A DNA stretch of 64,000 nt from the NCBI RefSeq assembly GCF_000374285.1, contig NZ_KB893945.1, positions 1 through 64,000 on the forward strand, in the 5' to 3' direction. Source of the stretch: Actinobacillus capsulatus DSM 19761 (GTDB taxonomy: Bacteria; Pseudomonadota; Gammaproteobacteria; Enterobacterales; Pasteurellaceae). Shown here in pieces: positions 1 to 8,481 of the stretch (positions are counted from its first letter, which is position 1; the number at the start of each line of letters is the position of its first letter). A program made the position numbers and the translations under genes. The notes below the pieces were generated by a model that saw only the letters and a program-made list of their open reading frames with translations, made no database searches and was not told the origin of the DNA.

Positions 1-105
1 ATGTTTTTGAAGAAACAGAGCGAAAGACTAAACGAATCAGTGACAGCTTGTTGAAGATTAAATTTTAAAGAAAACATAAAAAAAGACAAAACATCGACAG
101 AATAT

Positions 106-221
106 TCTGGCGACCAGAGTGCAGTAGTTCTACCTGAATCCATCCCGAACTCAGAAGTAAAATGCTGTAACGCCGATGGTAGTGTGGGGTTTCCCCATGT
201 GAGAGTAGGGCATCGCCAGAT
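106..221 (+). rRNA. rrf: 5S ribosomal RNA
   Basis: The sequence contains the conserved 5S core (CCGAACTCAGAAGT, CGCCGATGGTAGTGTGGGG, GAGAGTAGGG), and its ends TCTGGCGA and TCGCCAGA pair to form the terminal helix. It is the last gene of an rRNA operon whose 16S and 23S genes lie before the window. Bases 1-105 look like the 23S-5S spacer; no 23S end motif is recognised there. Exact ends may be off by one or two bases. Confidence 0.95.
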
Positions 222-233
222 TGAATTAAAGGG

Positions 234-270
234 AACCCTGTGGTTAGTGATAATCACAGGGTTTTTGTTT
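234..270 (+). terminator. rRNA operon terminator
   Basis: AACCCTGTG (234-242) pairs with CACAGGGTT (255-263), and the stem can extend inward by three pairs. It is followed by a T-rich run. It sits just after 5S, where an intrinsic terminator is expected. Confidence 0.85.
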
Positions 271-480
271 TATTGAGGATTTGAAGGCTAAAGGGTATAG
301 TTCATTCGAAAGGCTGAAAATCCAAAAATCAAAGTGTCTACAAGCGAAGTAAAAGTGAGCTAACGCTTTTGTTTTCTTTTAATGTGAAGGAGAGTATTTT
401 CTGGTTTGACTACTTCTCAAAATTATTCTTTTCCGTTATTCTTCTACTATTGATTATATCTATAGGATTTAAATATTTCT
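271..480 (+). other. intergenic region between rRNA operon and hda
   Basis: About 210 AT-rich bases. I see no ORF, RNA or strong consensus promoter. The end (463-468, TAGGAT) may act as a weak ribosome binding site for hda. Confidence 0.5.
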
Positions 481-1191
481 TTGCAATTACCATTACCTAT
501 TCATCAAGTTGATGATGAGACTTTCGATAATTTTTATGCAGTAAACAGCCTTGTGCTGTTGGATTCTTTGCGTCAAAATTTTGTTGATGTGCAGCAGCCA
601 TTTTTTTATATTTGGGGCGGGAAAAGTAGTGGTAAGAGTCATCTCCTAAAAGCGGTAAGTAATCATTATTTACTGAATCAGCAAACATCTAGTTATATTC
701 CTTTAGAAAAATCGCAATACTTTTCTCCAATGGTTTTGGATAATGCAGAACAATTAGATGTTATCTGTTTGGATGATCTCCAAGTAGTTGCCGGTGATGG
801 AGCTTGGGAACTCGCTATTTTTAATCTCTTTAATCAGATCCGTGAGCAGCAAGGTTTATTTGGCTGTGGTCATAAGACTTTGTTGCTGATAAGCGCGGAT
901 TGCCCTCCTCATCAGTTAAAGATTAATTTACCGGACCTTCGTTCTCGCCTTACTTGGGGAGAGGTGTATCAGTTAAATGATTTAAATGATGAGCAAAAGC
1001 GGATTATTTTGCAACGCAATGCATACCAAAAAGGAATGGAGCTGTCCGATGAAGTTGCTAATTTCTTACTAAAACGTTTGGATAGAGATTTACAAACGCT
1101 TTCTACTGAATTAGATCGTCTCGATAGGGCCTCTTTACAGGCGCAGCGGAAATTAACAGTGCCTTTTGTAAAAGAAATTTTAGGGCTCTGA
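481..1191 (+). CDS. hda: DnaA regulatory inactivator Hda
   Basis: A 236-residue AAA+ protein of the DnaA family. Hda binds the DNA polymerase sliding clamp and stimulates hydrolysis of DnaA-bound ATP (RIDA), preventing re-initiation. The N-terminal QLPLPI (residues 2-7) is the expected clamp-binding motif. A P-loop, GGKSSGKSH, is at about residues 46-54, VICLDD (Walker B) at about 94-99, and a DLRSRL segment follows. The C-terminus (RKLTVPFVKEIL) is almost identical to the E. coli protein. The start is TTG at 481: an in-frame stop at 463-465 leaves no upstream ATG. It lies alone downstream of the rRNA operon. Confidence 0.93.
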   Translation: MQLPLPIHQVDDETFDNFYAVNSLVLLDSLRQNFVDVQQPFFYIWGGKSSGKSHLLKAVSNHYLLNQQTSSYIPLEKSQYFSPMVLDNAEQLDVICLDDLQVVAGDGAWELAIFNLFNQIREQQGLFGCGHKTLLLISADCPPHQLKINLPDLRSRLTWGEVYQLNDLNDEQKRIILQRNAYQKGMELSDEVANFLLKRLDRDLQTLSTELDRLDRASLQAQRKLTVPFVKEILGL

Positions 1192-1245
1192 TACGATTTG
1201 ATTCCTATCAATATTTGCAAAAAAATTATCGAATTTGACCGTTTG

Positions 1246-1263
1246 TTACCTCTAAAGAGGTAA
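1246..1263 (+). repeat. short hairpin between hda and ccmA
   Basis: TTACCTC (1246-1252) and GAGGTAA (1257-1263) form a 7-bp stem with a TAAA loop. No T-run follows, so it is not a convincing intrinsic terminator. Its role is unknown. Confidence 0.4.
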
Positions 1264-1329
1264 TGGCTTTGCTACGCTAAAATCTAGGCTTATGTTAAAC
1301 TTCGCTAACTTTACTACCAATAAATTATT

Positions 1330-1965
1330 ATGTCTTATATGCATCAACTTTCAGTGATTAATTTAGCTTGTGAGCGGGGAGAAAACCGTCTTTTTGAAGG
1401 CTGTCAGTTTTCTGTGAAAAGTGGAGATTGGCTACAAATTGAAGGACATAACGGTATTGGTAAAACAAGCTTATTGCGAATTCTTGCCGGGCTATCGACA
1501 CCTGCCGAAGGTGATGTCCTTTGGAATCATGAGCCTATTCAGAAATGCCGTGAAGAATATTACACAGAATTATTTTATTTGGGGCATCATGCCGGAGTGA
1601 AACCGGAACTCAGTCCGTGGGAAAATCTACGCTTTTTCCAAAAAATGCAAAAGTTGCCGTTAAGTAATGATGCACTTTGGAATGCTTTGGATAAAGTGGG
1701 GTTAGTTGGGCGAGAAGATTTACCTTGTTCACACCTCTCAGCAGGCCAACAACGTCGTGTTGCCTTAGCAAAATTGTGGCTGACTAAGCAGAAACTTTGG
1801 ATCTTAGATGAACCTTTTACCGCAATTGATAAAAAAGGTGTAGCTGATTTGAGCTCTCACATTGAACGCCATTGTGAGGACGGTGGGATAGTAATATTCA
1901 CTAGCCATCAGACAGCAGAAAGTAGTAAGGTCAACATTATTTTATTAGATAAATTTAAAATATAA
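1330..1965 (+). CDS. ccmA: heme exporter ATPase CcmA
   Basis: A 211-residue ABC ATPase, the energy subunit of the CcmABCD complex that releases holo-CcmE during cytochrome c maturation (System I). Visible motifs are a Walker A, GHNGIGKTS (about 39-47), the signature LSAGQQRR and the Walker B LWILDEPF. The length fits the family. A second ATG at 1339 could also be the start, since no strong ribosome binding site separates the two. ccmB begins 9 bases after its stop, so they are co-transcribed. Confidence 0.95.
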   Translation: MSYMHQLSVINLACERGENRLFEGCQFSVKSGDWLQIEGHNGIGKTSLLRILAGLSTPAEGDVLWNHEPIQKCREEYYTELFYLGHHAGVKPELSPWENLRFFQKMQKLPLSNDALWNALDKVGLVGREDLPCSHLSAGQQRRVALAKLWLTKQKLWILDEPFTAIDKKGVADLSSHIERHCEDGGIVIFTSHQTAESSKVNIILLDKFKI

Positions 1966-1974
1966 AGAATTAAT

Positions 1975-2637
1975 ATGATTTTATTTAATATTATTCAGCG
2001 AGAACTGACAATTGCTTTTCGCAAGCCGGCGGAGATTTTAAATCCCTTATGGTTCTTTCTGATTGTTATTACCCTTTTCCCATTATTAATGGGGCCAAAT
2101 CCTGAATTATTAGGCAAAATTGCACCGGGAGTGGCATGGGTTGCCGCATTATTATCGGCGTTATTGTCGTTTGAACGTTTATTTCGGGATGACTATTTGG
2201 ACGGCTCTTTGGAACAGCTTATGCTTTTGCCGATTGGTTTGCCACAAGTTGCGTTAGCAAAAGTGATTGCACACTGGTTATTAACCGGATTGCCCCTGAT
2301 TTTATTGTCACCGGTTGCAGCGATTCTGCTATCGTTAGAAACACAGGTTTGGTGGGCGCTCGTTCTTACTTTATTACTGGGAACTCCGATTCTTAGCTGT
2401 TTAGGTGCGATAGGTGTTGCGCTTACGGTCGGTTTACGCAAAGGCGGGACATTATTAAGTTTACTTATTTTGCCACTATTTTTACCGGTATTGATTTTTG
2501 CCGCTGCAGTATTAGAATCCGCAACCTTGAATATGGGATATAGCGGTCAGCTTGCGATAATAGGTGCTATTTTAGCTCTAACCTTAACTTTCTCACCTTT
2601 TGCAATTGCTGGGGCGTTAAGAATAAGTATTCAATAG
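1975..2637 (+). CDS. ccmB: heme exporter membrane protein CcmB
   Basis: A 220-residue, very hydrophobic protein with about six membrane helices, matching the CcmB family in length and in the N-terminal motif (RELTIAFRKPAEILNPLWFF). It forms the membrane part of the CcmABCD transporter that handles heme-bound CcmE at the periplasmic face. It sits between ccmA and ccmC, as in other System I operons. Confidence 0.94.
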   Translation: MILFNIIQRELTIAFRKPAEILNPLWFFLIVITLFPLLMGPNPELLGKIAPGVAWVAALLSALLSFERLFRDDYLDGSLEQLMLLPIGLPQVALAKVIAHWLLTGLPLILLSPVAAILLSLETQVWWALVLTLLLGTPILSCLGAIGVALTVGLRKGGTLLSLLILPLFLPVLIFAAAVLESATLNMGYSGQLAIIGAILALTLTFSPFAIAGALRISIQ

Positions 2638-2709
2638 CGAACACTTTTGAAGATCGCATAGGTCAATAAGCGGTTAAATTTTTATTATTTTTTGTAATTT
2701 GGAGATGTT

Positions 2710-3444
2710 ATGTGGAAATGGCTTCACCCCTACGCTAAATCGGAAACACAATATCGATTGCTTGGGAAAATTCAGCCGGTGTTAGGTTGGTTAAGTTTTA
2801 TGATGTTGGCGGTAGCCTTTGTATGGGGGCTTGGCTTCGCACCTAAGGATTATCAGCAAGGCGATAGTTATCGCATTATCTTTATCCATGTGCCGGCAGC
2901 AATTTGGTCGATGGGAGTATACGGTTCAATGGCGGTTGCCGCATTGGTGGCATTAGTGTGGCAGATTCGTCAAGCAAGCCTTGCGATGATTTCAATGGCG
3001 CCAATCGGGTTAGTGTTTGCCTTTATTTCGCTTGCAACCGGTGCTATTTGGGGTAAACCGATGTGGGGAACTTGGTGGGTTTGGGACGCTCGCTTGACGT
3101 CTGCTTTAGTTTTATTCTTCCTATATATTGGGGTAATGGCACTTTATTCCGCTTTCCAAGATAAGCAAACCGGTGCGAAAGCAGCCGGTGTGTTAGCGGT
3201 AGTTGGTGTGATTAATCTTCCGATTATTCACTTTTCAGTGGAGTGGTGGAACACCTTACATCAAGGCGCGACCATTACGAAATTAGATAAGCCGTCTATG
3301 GCTGTAGAAATGTTGATTCCGTTATTATTGGCAATTTTCGGCAGCTTAATTTTTACTGCTTGGTTTAGTATTTGGCGTTATCGTATCGTGCTCTTAAATG
3401 ATGAGCGTAAGCGTCCTTGGGTAAAAGCCCTTGTAACAGAATAA
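2710..3444 (+). CDS. ccmC: heme ligation/transport protein CcmC
   Basis: A 244-residue membrane protein with six predicted helices and the tryptophan-rich WWD segment (GTWWVWDARLTS), which binds heme in the periplasmic-side pocket. Candidate axial histidines lie in FIHVPAA and in IIHFSVEWWNTLHQG. CcmC attaches heme to CcmE. A good ribosome binding site (GGAGATGTT) precedes the ATG at 2710. There are 72 bases between ccmB and this gene. Confidence 0.95.
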   Translation: MWKWLHPYAKSETQYRLLGKIQPVLGWLSFMMLAVAFVWGLGFAPKDYQQGDSYRIIFIHVPAAIWSMGVYGSMAVAALVALVWQIRQASLAMISMAPIGLVFAFISLATGAIWGKPMWGTWWVWDARLTSALVLFFLYIGVMALYSAFQDKQTGAKAAGVLAVVGVINLPIIHFSVEWWNTLHQGATITKLDKPSMAVEMLIPLLLAIFGSLIFTAWFSIWRYRIVLLNDERKRPWVKALVTE

Positions 3445-3466
3445 GCGGTTAAATTAGGAGAAAAAG

Positions 3467-3658
3467 ATGCAATTTCAATTTGGATCATTAAGTGATTTCC
3501 TTTCAATGGGAAATTACGGTTTCTATGTTTGGCTTTCTTATGCGGTTTCTATTATTGCGATGGGTGGCTTAATTTGGTTTTCTCGTCGAGAAGAAAAGCA
3601 AATTATGCAACAAGTCAAAAAAGAGTTAGCACGAGAAGCACAACTCAATAAGAAGTAG
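3467..3658 (+). CDS. ccmD: heme exporter accessory protein CcmD
   Basis: A 63-residue protein with one membrane helix (about residues 17-38) followed by a charged tail, as is typical for CcmD, which stabilises the CcmABC-CcmE complex. A strong ribosome binding site (AGGAGAAAA) lies just upstream. The gene directly follows ccmC. Confidence 0.9.
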   Translation: MQFQFGSLSDFLSMGNYGFYVWLSYAVSIIAMGGLIWFSRREEKQIMQQVKKELAREAQLNKK

Positions 3659-3673
3659 TTATAGCTATGGAAT

Positions 3674-3729
3674 TAAGCGGTCATTTTTATATAACTTTTT
3701 GCAAGTTAGTTAGAAAAAATGACCGCTTA
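3674..3729 (+). terminator. uptake-word inverted pair after ccmD
   Basis: TAAGCGGTCATTTT and AAAATGACCGCTTA form a long stem, with a TTATTTT stretch after it. Paired uptake words of this kind serve as terminators in Pasteurellaceae. Its position splits ccmABCD from ccmEF, and the remaining roughly 150 bases up to ccmE probably carry a separate promoter. Confidence 0.6.
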
Positions 3730-3879
3730 CTTATTTTGAGGTATAGGGTTTGAGAAAAAGCAAAGATTCTATCTAGAGATTAAAGTAATAGCGGAATCTT
3801 AAATGATTTTTTGCTATTCTACACAGCGTTTTTATTTAAATTTTTTTGTGCAATCAGCACATTTTGAAAGGTGATTACT

Positions 3880-4425
3880 ATGAATCCAAGACGTAAATCG
3901 CGATTGAAAGTGGTGGTTTCAATCTTATTCGGTGTGGCGGTTGCCACCGGTCTGACGCTTTATGCGCTAAGTCAGAATATCGATTTATTTTATACGCCAT
4001 CGGAAATTGTAAATGGTAAGAATGATGATCCGAACCAAAAACCGGAAGTGGGTCAACGTATTCGTGTTGGCGGAATGGTTGTGGAAGACACAGTAAAACG
4101 TGATGAGAAAACCTTAAAAGTTGAATTTGATGTGAATGATGTTGGACCTTCGATTACGATTGAATACGAAGGTATTTTGCCGGATTTATTCCGTGAAGGG
4201 CAAGGCATTGTGGCACAAGGCGTATTAATTGAGCCGACTCGTTTAAGAGCAACGGAAGTATTGGCGAAGCATGATGAGAATTATATGCCGCCGGAGTTAG
4301 GTGACAAATTAAAACAAAAACACAATAAGATGGGTGTTTCAGAATCTGATTTAAAAGGTGAATCAGAGCGTGATAGAGCGGAAATAGAAGAGACCCTGAA
4401 GACTTTGCAAGGGGAGTCTAAATAA
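3880..4425 (+). CDS. ccmE: periplasmic heme chaperone CcmE
   Basis: A 181-residue protein with an N-terminal membrane anchor and an OB-fold domain. The [13 protein letters not shown] segment contains the histidine that binds heme covalently. CcmE receives heme from CcmC and delivers it to the CcmF ligase. I choose the ATG at 3880 because GAAAGG (3865-3870) is well spaced for it; a GTG at 3871 would add only three residues. The stop overlaps the ccmF start by one base. Confidence 0.95.
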   Translation: MNPRRKSRLKVVVSILFGVAVATGLTLYALSQNIDLFYTPSEIVNGKNDDPNQKPEVGQRIRVGGMVVEDTVKRDEKTLKVEFDVNDVGPSITIEYEGILPDLFREGQGIVAQGVLIEPTRLRATEVLAKHDENYMPPELGDKLKQKHNKMGVSESDLKGESERDRAEIEETLKTLQGESK

Positions 4426-6365
4426 TGATTGCGGAATTAGGCAATTATGGCTTAGCACTTGCGCTAGGATTGTCAATTTTCTTGGCAATCTTACCGCTTA
4501 TCGGTGCACAGAAAGGTAATATCACCTTAATGTCGTTAGCTCGCCCGATGACATGGGGAATGTTTCTTGCGTTGACGATTTCATTCGGTTCACTTTTCTA
4601 TTTATTTGCCGTAAATGATTTTAGTGTGCAGTATGTGGTGAATAACTCGAATTCAACCTTACCGCTACAATACCGTTTATCGGCGGTATGGGGCTCTCAT
4701 GAGGGCTCTCTATTGCTTTGGATTTGGCTATTATCACTTTGGGCGGTTGCTGTAGCAGCCTTTAGTCGTCAGATGCCGGAAGAAGCGGTGGCACGTGTAT
4801 TGAGTATTATGGGCTTGATTAGTATCGGCTTCTTATTATTTATTATTTTTAGTTCGAATCCGTTTGCGCGTACTTTCCCTAATTTCCCCGCTGATGGTCG
4901 AGAATTAAATCCGATGTTGCAAGATGTCGGCTTAATTTTCCATCCGCCGTTATTATATATGGGATATGTCGGGTTCTCGGTGGCATTTGCGTTTGCAATT
5001 GCTTCTCTAATGACCGGCAGATTGGATACCGCTTGGGCACGCTGGTCTCGTCCTTGGACCATGGCTGCTTGGGTATTTTTAACGCTAGGTATCGTGTTAG
5101 GCTCTTGGTGGGCTTATTATGAATTGGGTTGGGGCGGCTGGTGGTTCTGGGATCCGGTTGAGAATGCCTCTTTAATGCCTTGGATTGCCGGAACAGCGTT
5201 GATTCACTCTTTAGCGGTAACGGAAAAGCGTAGTACATTTAAAGCTTGGACAGTGTTACTTGCGATATTAGCATTTTCGCTTTGCTTGCTAGGTACGTTT
5301 TTGGTGCGTTCAGGCATATTGGTTTCGGTGCATGCGTTTGCTTCGGATCCAACGCGTGGTTTATATATCTTAGCTTATTTAGTGCTGGTTATTGGCGGCT
5401 CATTATTACTTTATGCTTTCCAAGGTTCAAAAATTAAAAGCTTAGATAATTATGAAAGATATTCACGTGAGTCAATGTTTTTAATTAATAATATTTTATT
5501 AATGGCATTTTTATCCGTGGTATTTTTAGGTACGATTTTACCGCTAATTCATAAGCAGATCGGTTTAGGCTCAATCTCTATTGGTGCGCCGTTTTTTGAT
5601 CAAATGTTTGTCATATTGATGGTACCGTTTGCCTTTATTTTGGGTATCGGCCCATTAGTGAAATGGCGTAGAGATCAAATTTCGGCGATTCGTACGCCGG
5701 TACTTATCTCATTAGTGTTAATGACGGTGCTTGGTTTTGCGTTACCATACTTGTTTGCTGATCGTATTACCGCGACTTCGGTGTTAGGGGTAATGATGGC
5801 GGCAATTATCATTATTTTGAGCTTATATGAATTACATCAACGCGCGACACATCGCCATACCTTCTTTAGCGGCATTTTTAAATTATCTCGTTCGCATTGG
5901 GGAATGGTATTAGCGCACGTTGGGGTAGCGATGACAGTGTTTGGTATTGCATTTAGTCAAAATTTCAGTATTGAGAAAGATGTTCGTATGAACGTGGGCG
6001 ATCAAGTACAAATTCTGGATTACAATTTTGAATTTAAAGGAATCAAGATTACTGACGGAGCGAACTACCAAGGTGGCACAGCAGAAATTGCAATTACTAA
6101 AAACGGCGAATATGAGGCAACCTTAAATGCAGAAAAGCGTTTTTATAACGTGAGTAAAATGGGTATGACCGAAGCGGCGATTGATTGGGGTTTTAGCCGA
6201 GATCTTTATGCTGCTTTAGGTGAAAAGCTTGAAGACGGCTCATGGGGCGTTCGTTTATATTACAAACCGTTTATTCGCTGGATCTGGATTGGCGGATTAT
6301 TTATGGCATTAGGCGGTCTATTGTGTATGATGGATAAACGCTATCGCGTTCGTATTCATGCTTAA
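4425..6365 (+). CDS. ccmF: cytochrome c heme ligase subunit CcmF
   Basis: A 646-residue polytopic membrane protein, full length for the family. It contains the WWD heme-binding segment (GGWWFWDPVENASLMPW) and the conserved EGSLLLW region near the N-terminus. CcmF transfers heme from CcmE to apocytochromes. It is translationally coupled to ccmE (ATG overlaps TAA). The usual downstream partners ccmG and ccmH are not present here: tRNA genes follow instead. Confidence 0.96.
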   Translation: MIAELGNYGLALALGLSIFLAILPLIGAQKGNITLMSLARPMTWGMFLALTISFGSLFYLFAVNDFSVQYVVNNSNSTLPLQYRLSAVWGSHEGSLLLWIWLLSLWAVAVAAFSRQMPEEAVARVLSIMGLISIGFLLFIIFSSNPFARTFPNFPADGRELNPMLQDVGLIFHPPLLYMGYVGFSVAFAFAIASLMTGRLDTAWARWSRPWTMAAWVFLTLGIVLGSWWAYYELGWGGWWFWDPVENASLMPWIAGTALIHSLAVTEKRSTFKAWTVLLAILAFSLCLLGTFLVRSGILVSVHAFASDPTRGLYILAYLVLVIGGSLLLYAFQGSKIKSLDNYERYSRESMFLINNILLMAFLSVVFLGTILPLIHKQIGLGSISIGAPFFDQMFVILMVPFAFILGIGPLVKWRRDQISAIRTPVLISLVLMTVLGFALPYLFADRITATSVLGVMMAAIIIILSLYELHQRATHRHTFFSGIFKLSRSHWGMVLAHVGVAMTVFGIAFSQNFSIEKDVRMNVGDQVQILDYNFEFKGIKITDGANYQGGTAEIAITKNGEYEATLNAEKRFYNVSKMGMTEAAIDWGFSRDLYAALGEKLEDGSWGVRLYYKPFIRWIWIGGLFMALGGLLCMMDKRYRVRIHA

Positions 6366-6396
6366 ATTTGATTAAGTGTTTCGTTACACACTTAGG

Positions 6397-6455
6397 TAAG
6401 CGGTCAAATTTTCGGATTTTTTTGCAAATTTTCGAAAAATTCGACCGCTCGTTTT
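6397..6455 (+). terminator. uptake-word inverted pair after ccmF
   Basis: TAAGCGGTCAAATTTT and a matching AAAATTCGACCGCT arm flank a T-rich loop; CGTTTTATAA follows. It probably ends the ccmEF transcript. Confidence 0.6.
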
Positions 6456-6564
6456 ATAACTCTATGAAAAGGTTGAGAATTATTCATAAAATTGCTGAAA
6501 ATCACTCTTTTTGTTTGTAATCTAGGCAAACGTCTAATTTTTTCGAATTTTTAAGAAAAAGGGT

Positions 6565-6592
6565 TTGACATATTTCTAAATTCTAGTAATAT
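6565..6592 (+). promoter_or_regulatory. sigma70 promoter of tRNA cluster
   Basis: A perfect TTGACA (6565-6570) and TAATAT (6587-6592) are separated by 16 bases. A GC-rich discriminator (GTGCGCC) follows, as is usual for stable-RNA promoters under stringent control. The first tRNA starts 22 bases after the -10 box. Confidence 0.75.
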
Positions 6593-6614
6593 GTGCGCCA
6601 CAGATACAGTGAGT

Positions 6615-6709
6615 GGTGAGATGGCCGAGCAGGCTGAAGGCGCTCCCCTGCTAAGGGAGTATAGGGTTCAAAAGCTCTATCGAGGGTTCGAATCCCTCTC
6701 TCACCGCCA
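6615..6709 (+). tRNA. tRNA-Ser (GCT)
   Basis: A 95-base class II tRNA with a long variable arm, acceptor stem GGTGAGA/TCTCACC, T-loop GGTTCGAATCC and encoded CCA. The anticodon loop CTGCTAA gives GCT, reading AGC/AGU serine codons. Confidence 0.95.
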
Positions 6710-6722
6710 TTTACTTTATCAC

Positions 6723-6799
6723 GCACCCGTAGCTCAGCTGGATAGAGTACTCGGCTACGAACCGAGCGGTCAGAGGTTCGAATCCTCTCGGGTGCGCCA
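6723..6799 (+). tRNA. tRNA-Arg (ACG), copy 1
   Basis: A 77-base tRNA with acceptor GCACCCG/CGGGTGC, D-loop AGCTCAGCTGGAT, anticodon loop CTACGAA (ACG) and encoded CCA. It reads CGN arginine codons. Confidence 0.96.
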
Positions 6800-6870
6800 T
6801 TTTCATTTTACTCTATTCAAATGAAAATGGTCGATGATAAAACTAAATAATTCGCCATTCAAAATACAAT

Positions 6871-6947
6871 GCACCCGTAGCTCAGCTGGATAGAGTACTC
6901 GGCTACGAACCGAGCGGTCAGAGGTTCGAATCCTCTCGGGTGCGCCA
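6871..6947 (+). tRNA. tRNA-Arg (ACG), copy 2
   Basis: Identical over its whole 77 bases to the copy at 6723-6799, including the CCA end. The two copies are separated by a 71-base spacer. The cluster is probably one transcript. Confidence 0.96.
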
Positions 6948-7021
6948 TTTCAAATATTCAAATCTTTTTCGTAATTCAGCAAATTTTCCAATAATTTTAA
7001 AATTTATCCTTTACGGATTAG

Positions 7022-8341
7022 ATGCATTTTATTGATGATTTTATGCTTAAATTTGCTTATCAAGAACATTTTAAATCTTACTATTACGATTCTCGTAACT
7101 TATTGCTTCAATTTCCTTCTATTAGCGCGAATCAAGATGCTGATGTTTGTATTATTGGTGCCGGTTTTCTCGGCTTATCCACAGCACTTGAGTTAGCGGA
7201 AAAAGGTAAAAAAGTTATTATCTTAGAAGGTGCAAGAGTTGGCTTTGGTGCGTCTGGCCGTTCCGGTGGCCAAGCGATTAATGGTTTCGAAGACGGGATT
7301 GATGAATATATTGAACAGGTCGGTTTAGAGAAAGCGCAGAAATTATGGCAAATGTCATTGGAAGCGATCGATATCATTGATGAGCGTGTAAAGAAACATC
7401 ATATCCAATGTGATTGGAAAAAGGGATATGCGACGCTTGCGCTCAATCATCGCCGCATGGATGATTTGATTGCGATGGAACAAGCAAGCCGAGAGACCTT
7501 TGGCTATCAGCAGATGCAACTTTGGGATAAAGTAAAACTGAAACAGCATTTAGGTAGTGATATTTATGTCGGCGCTTTATTTGATAGCAATTCTGGGCAT
7601 TTGCATCCGTTAAATTATTGTTTAGGGCTTGCGCAAGCTTGTGTTAATGCCGGAGTGGTCATTTATGAACATTCACCGGCGACCGAAATTCACAGTATAA
7701 GTGAAAGTAAAGCGGTCGTTTTTACGGAAAATTTTACTATTTCGTGTGAATCAGTGGTTTTAGCAACCAATGCTTATATTGATGCGCTTTCTAAAAAGCT
7801 GACGTTTGGGATTGAGAAAAAAATTCTACCGGTCGAAAGCTTTATTATTGCTACGGAGCCTCTGTCTCAAGCAATGGCGGATAGCCTTATCAACAATGGG
7901 ATGTCAGTTTGCGACAATAATTTATTGTTGGATTATTACCGTCTATCGGCGGATAACCGTTTGTTGTTTGGATCGGATTCTAGTACCAATGTGGATATGG
8001 TGGCAAAAATGCGTTCGGAAATGTTAACTGTGTTTCCACAGTTAGAAGATGCCAAAATTGATTATGGTTGGGGCGGGCCGATAGATATGACGCTGAACTC
8101 GACTCCACATTTTGGGCGGATCAAACCGAATATCTATTTTGCTCAAGGTTTTTCAGGGCACGGCGTTGCCTTAACCGGATTAGCCGGACGTATTATCCAA
8201 GAGGCAATTTTAGGCAATGACGAACGATTAGCGCTTTTTGAGAGTTTAAACGTACCTAGCCTTTATGGCGGTAAATGGGTAAAAAGAATGGCATTGAAGG
8301 TTGGTATTCCTTATTATCGTTTTTTAGATAAATATAAATAA
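7022..8341 (+). CDS. puuB: FAD-dependent oxidoreductase, PuuB-like
   Basis: A 439-residue protein of the D-amino-acid oxidase (DAO) family. The Rossmann FAD motif VCIIGAGFLGLSTALELAEKG is near residues 42-62, followed by GFGASGRSGGQ. LLDYYRLSADNRLLFG and YFAQGFSGHGV are close to E. coli gamma-glutamylputrescine oxidase, so oxidation of a putrescine-derived or similar amine is the best guess. No other puu genes are nearby, so the substrate is inferred. The ATG at 7022 is used; an ATG at 7043 is an alternative. Confidence 0.75.
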   Translation: MHFIDDFMLKFAYQEHFKSYYYDSRNLLLQFPSISANQDADVCIIGAGFLGLSTALELAEKGKKVIILEGARVGFGASGRSGGQAINGFEDGIDEYIEQVGLEKAQKLWQMSLEAIDIIDERVKKHHIQCDWKKGYATLALNHRRMDDLIAMEQASRETFGYQQMQLWDKVKLKQHLGSDIYVGALFDSNSGHLHPLNYCLGLAQACVNAGVVIYEHSPATEIHSISESKAVVFTENFTISCESVVLATNAYIDALSKKLTFGIEKKILPVESFIIATEPLSQAMADSLINNGMSVCDNNLLLDYYRLSADNRLLFGSDSSTNVDMVAKMRSEMLTVFPQLEDAKIDYGWGGPIDMTLNSTPHFGRIKPNIYFAQGFSGHGVALTGLAGRIIQEAILGNDERLALFESLNVPSLYGGKWVKRMALKVGIPYYRFLDKYK

Positions 8342-8481
8342 TACTAATAAAATCAAGGATGTAAGTGTTAGCTTATGTCTTTTTAAATTTTTACGCTGCA
8401 TAAATCTGAAGGCGGATTATTTCGCAATGTACAAAATTCAGCTAGACTTGCGAACTAAAGGGAAATAGTGAGGATTTCATA

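Noticed and set aside
1-105. 3' end of 23S rRNA at the window start
   Set aside because: No conserved 23S end motif is visible; the sequence looks like the 23S-5S spacer.
6591-6824. 77-codon frame over the tRNA cluster
   Set aside because: It is made entirely of tRNA sequence.
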